DNA of 7,089 nucleotides from QQUD01 sp039029915. Its GTDB lineage: Bacteria > Chloroflexota > Anaerolineae > Promineifilales > Promineifilaceae. Of this stretch, positions 6,619-7,089 are shown one piece after another (position 1 is the first letter of the stretch; the number at the start of each line of letters is the position of its first letter). The position numbers and the translations under genes were made by a program. The DNA is taken from assembly GCA_039029915.1 (NCBI GenBank), contig JBCCFD010000419.1:1-7089 (forward strand). The letters are read 5' to 3'. The notes beneath the pieces were generated by a model, which saw only the letters and a list, made by a program, of their open reading frames with translations, had not been told where the DNA came from and did no database searches.

Positions 6619-7089
6619 ATGACAAAGCGAAATTTATATTATTCCTATTTATTCTTATTGATTACGGCCGTTTTGTTTCTAACCGGTAATGTTCGTGCAA
6701 ATGACACGGGGAAAACACCGGCAGTACCCGGTGAGCAACCGTGGATGGTTGCCCTCGTTGATAGCTATGAAGATGATGCCTATCAGGGTCAAATTTGTGG
6801 TGGCTCACTTATTGCCCCCGAATGGGTTTTAACCGCGGCGCATTGCTTAGAAGGGTTTGAAAGCGCTGATGAGATTGATATTGTCATCGGTCGTTATCAA
6901 TTGAGTTCCGATGAGGGAGAGCGAATTCCCGCTGCCGAATTAGCCCTACACTCAGGGTATGCAGATATCGAAGATGGGGAAGATAACGACATTGCCCTGA
7001 TTCGCTTAAGCCGTCCCGCTGCTCTTGGCACCCCGATTAAGGTAATTAGTGATATTGACGAATATGCAGATGACCCTGGCACAATGGCT
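6619..7089 (+). CDS. Secreted trypsin-like serine protease (S1 family), 3' end outside window
   Basis: The first 157 residues are present and the frame is open to the window edge. Residues 1-27 form a signal peptide with cleavage likely after VRA. The mature part shows the chymotrypsin fold: PGEQPWMVAL (37-46), CGGSLIAPEWVLTAAHC (60-76) with catalytic His75 and the usual Cys60-Cys76 disulfide, and DNDIALIRL (122-130) with catalytic Asp124. The catalytic Ser (GDSGGP) would lie past the edge, so activity cannot be confirmed. The usual IVGG activation site before PGxxPW is missing: the aligned residues read DTGK, two residues after the predicted signal cleavage. The ATG at 6619 is preceded by AAGGA (6606-6610) at 8-nt spacing. 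It is transcribed divergently from the LAL regulator across about 270 bp. A role in extracellular protein degradation or processing is inferred from the family. Confidence 0.88.
   Translation, partial: MTKRNLYYSYLFLLITAVLFLTGNVRANDTGKTPAVPGEQPWMVALVDSYEDDAYQGQICGGSLIAPEWVLTAAHCLEGFESADEIDIVIGRYQLSSDEGERIPAAELALHSGYADIEDGEDNDIALIRLSRPAALGTPIKVISDIDEYADDPGTMA

Noticed and set aside
1..7089. CRISPR array, tRNA or rRNA gene, complete IS or phage module
   Set aside because: No regularly spaced repeats with unique spacers, no tRNA cloverleaf-like or rRNA-like sequence, and no transposase or integrase reading frame were seen.

Overview
The window reads as a stretch of a bacterial chromosome, most likely from a filamentous or environmental member of the Chloroflexota (Anaerolineae-like). 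That placement is an inference. It rests on a large MalT/LAL-type regulator, a secreted RCC1 + thrombospondin-3 + PKD protein, moderate GC content, and an unusually frequent octamer palindrome (ACGGCCGT, 11 copies). No rRNA or other taxonomic marker is present.

Layout from left to right. Bases 1-361 carry no gene but hold several short dyads and direct repeats. Bases 362-2113 (+) encode a secreted 583-residue protein: a seven-bladed RCC1/BLIP-II-like propeller, a calcium-binding TSP3 segment, a PKD domain and a conserved C-terminal beta domain. It is followed by a strong rho-independent terminator (2139-2173) and an 81-bp MITE-like palindromic element (2179-2259). On the minus strand lie an MFS exporter (2274-3509) and, upstream of it, an 889-residue ATP-dependent LuxR/MalT-family (LAL) regulator (3678-6347). 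The 168-bp gap between them holds three direct repeats resembling MalT boxes. Divergently on the plus strand a trypsin-like secreted serine protease starts at 6619 and runs off the window edge.

Working model. The regulator and the MFS exporter look like a local sensor/efflux pair. The regulator would be a STAND-type ATPase sensing an unknown ligand and activating the exporter through the MalT-box-like repeats; this link is inferred from position and motif similarity only. The secreted propeller protein and the protease are both exported through signal peptides and would act outside the cell, but nothing shows that they work together. No CRISPR array, tRNA, phage module or complete insertion sequence was seen.
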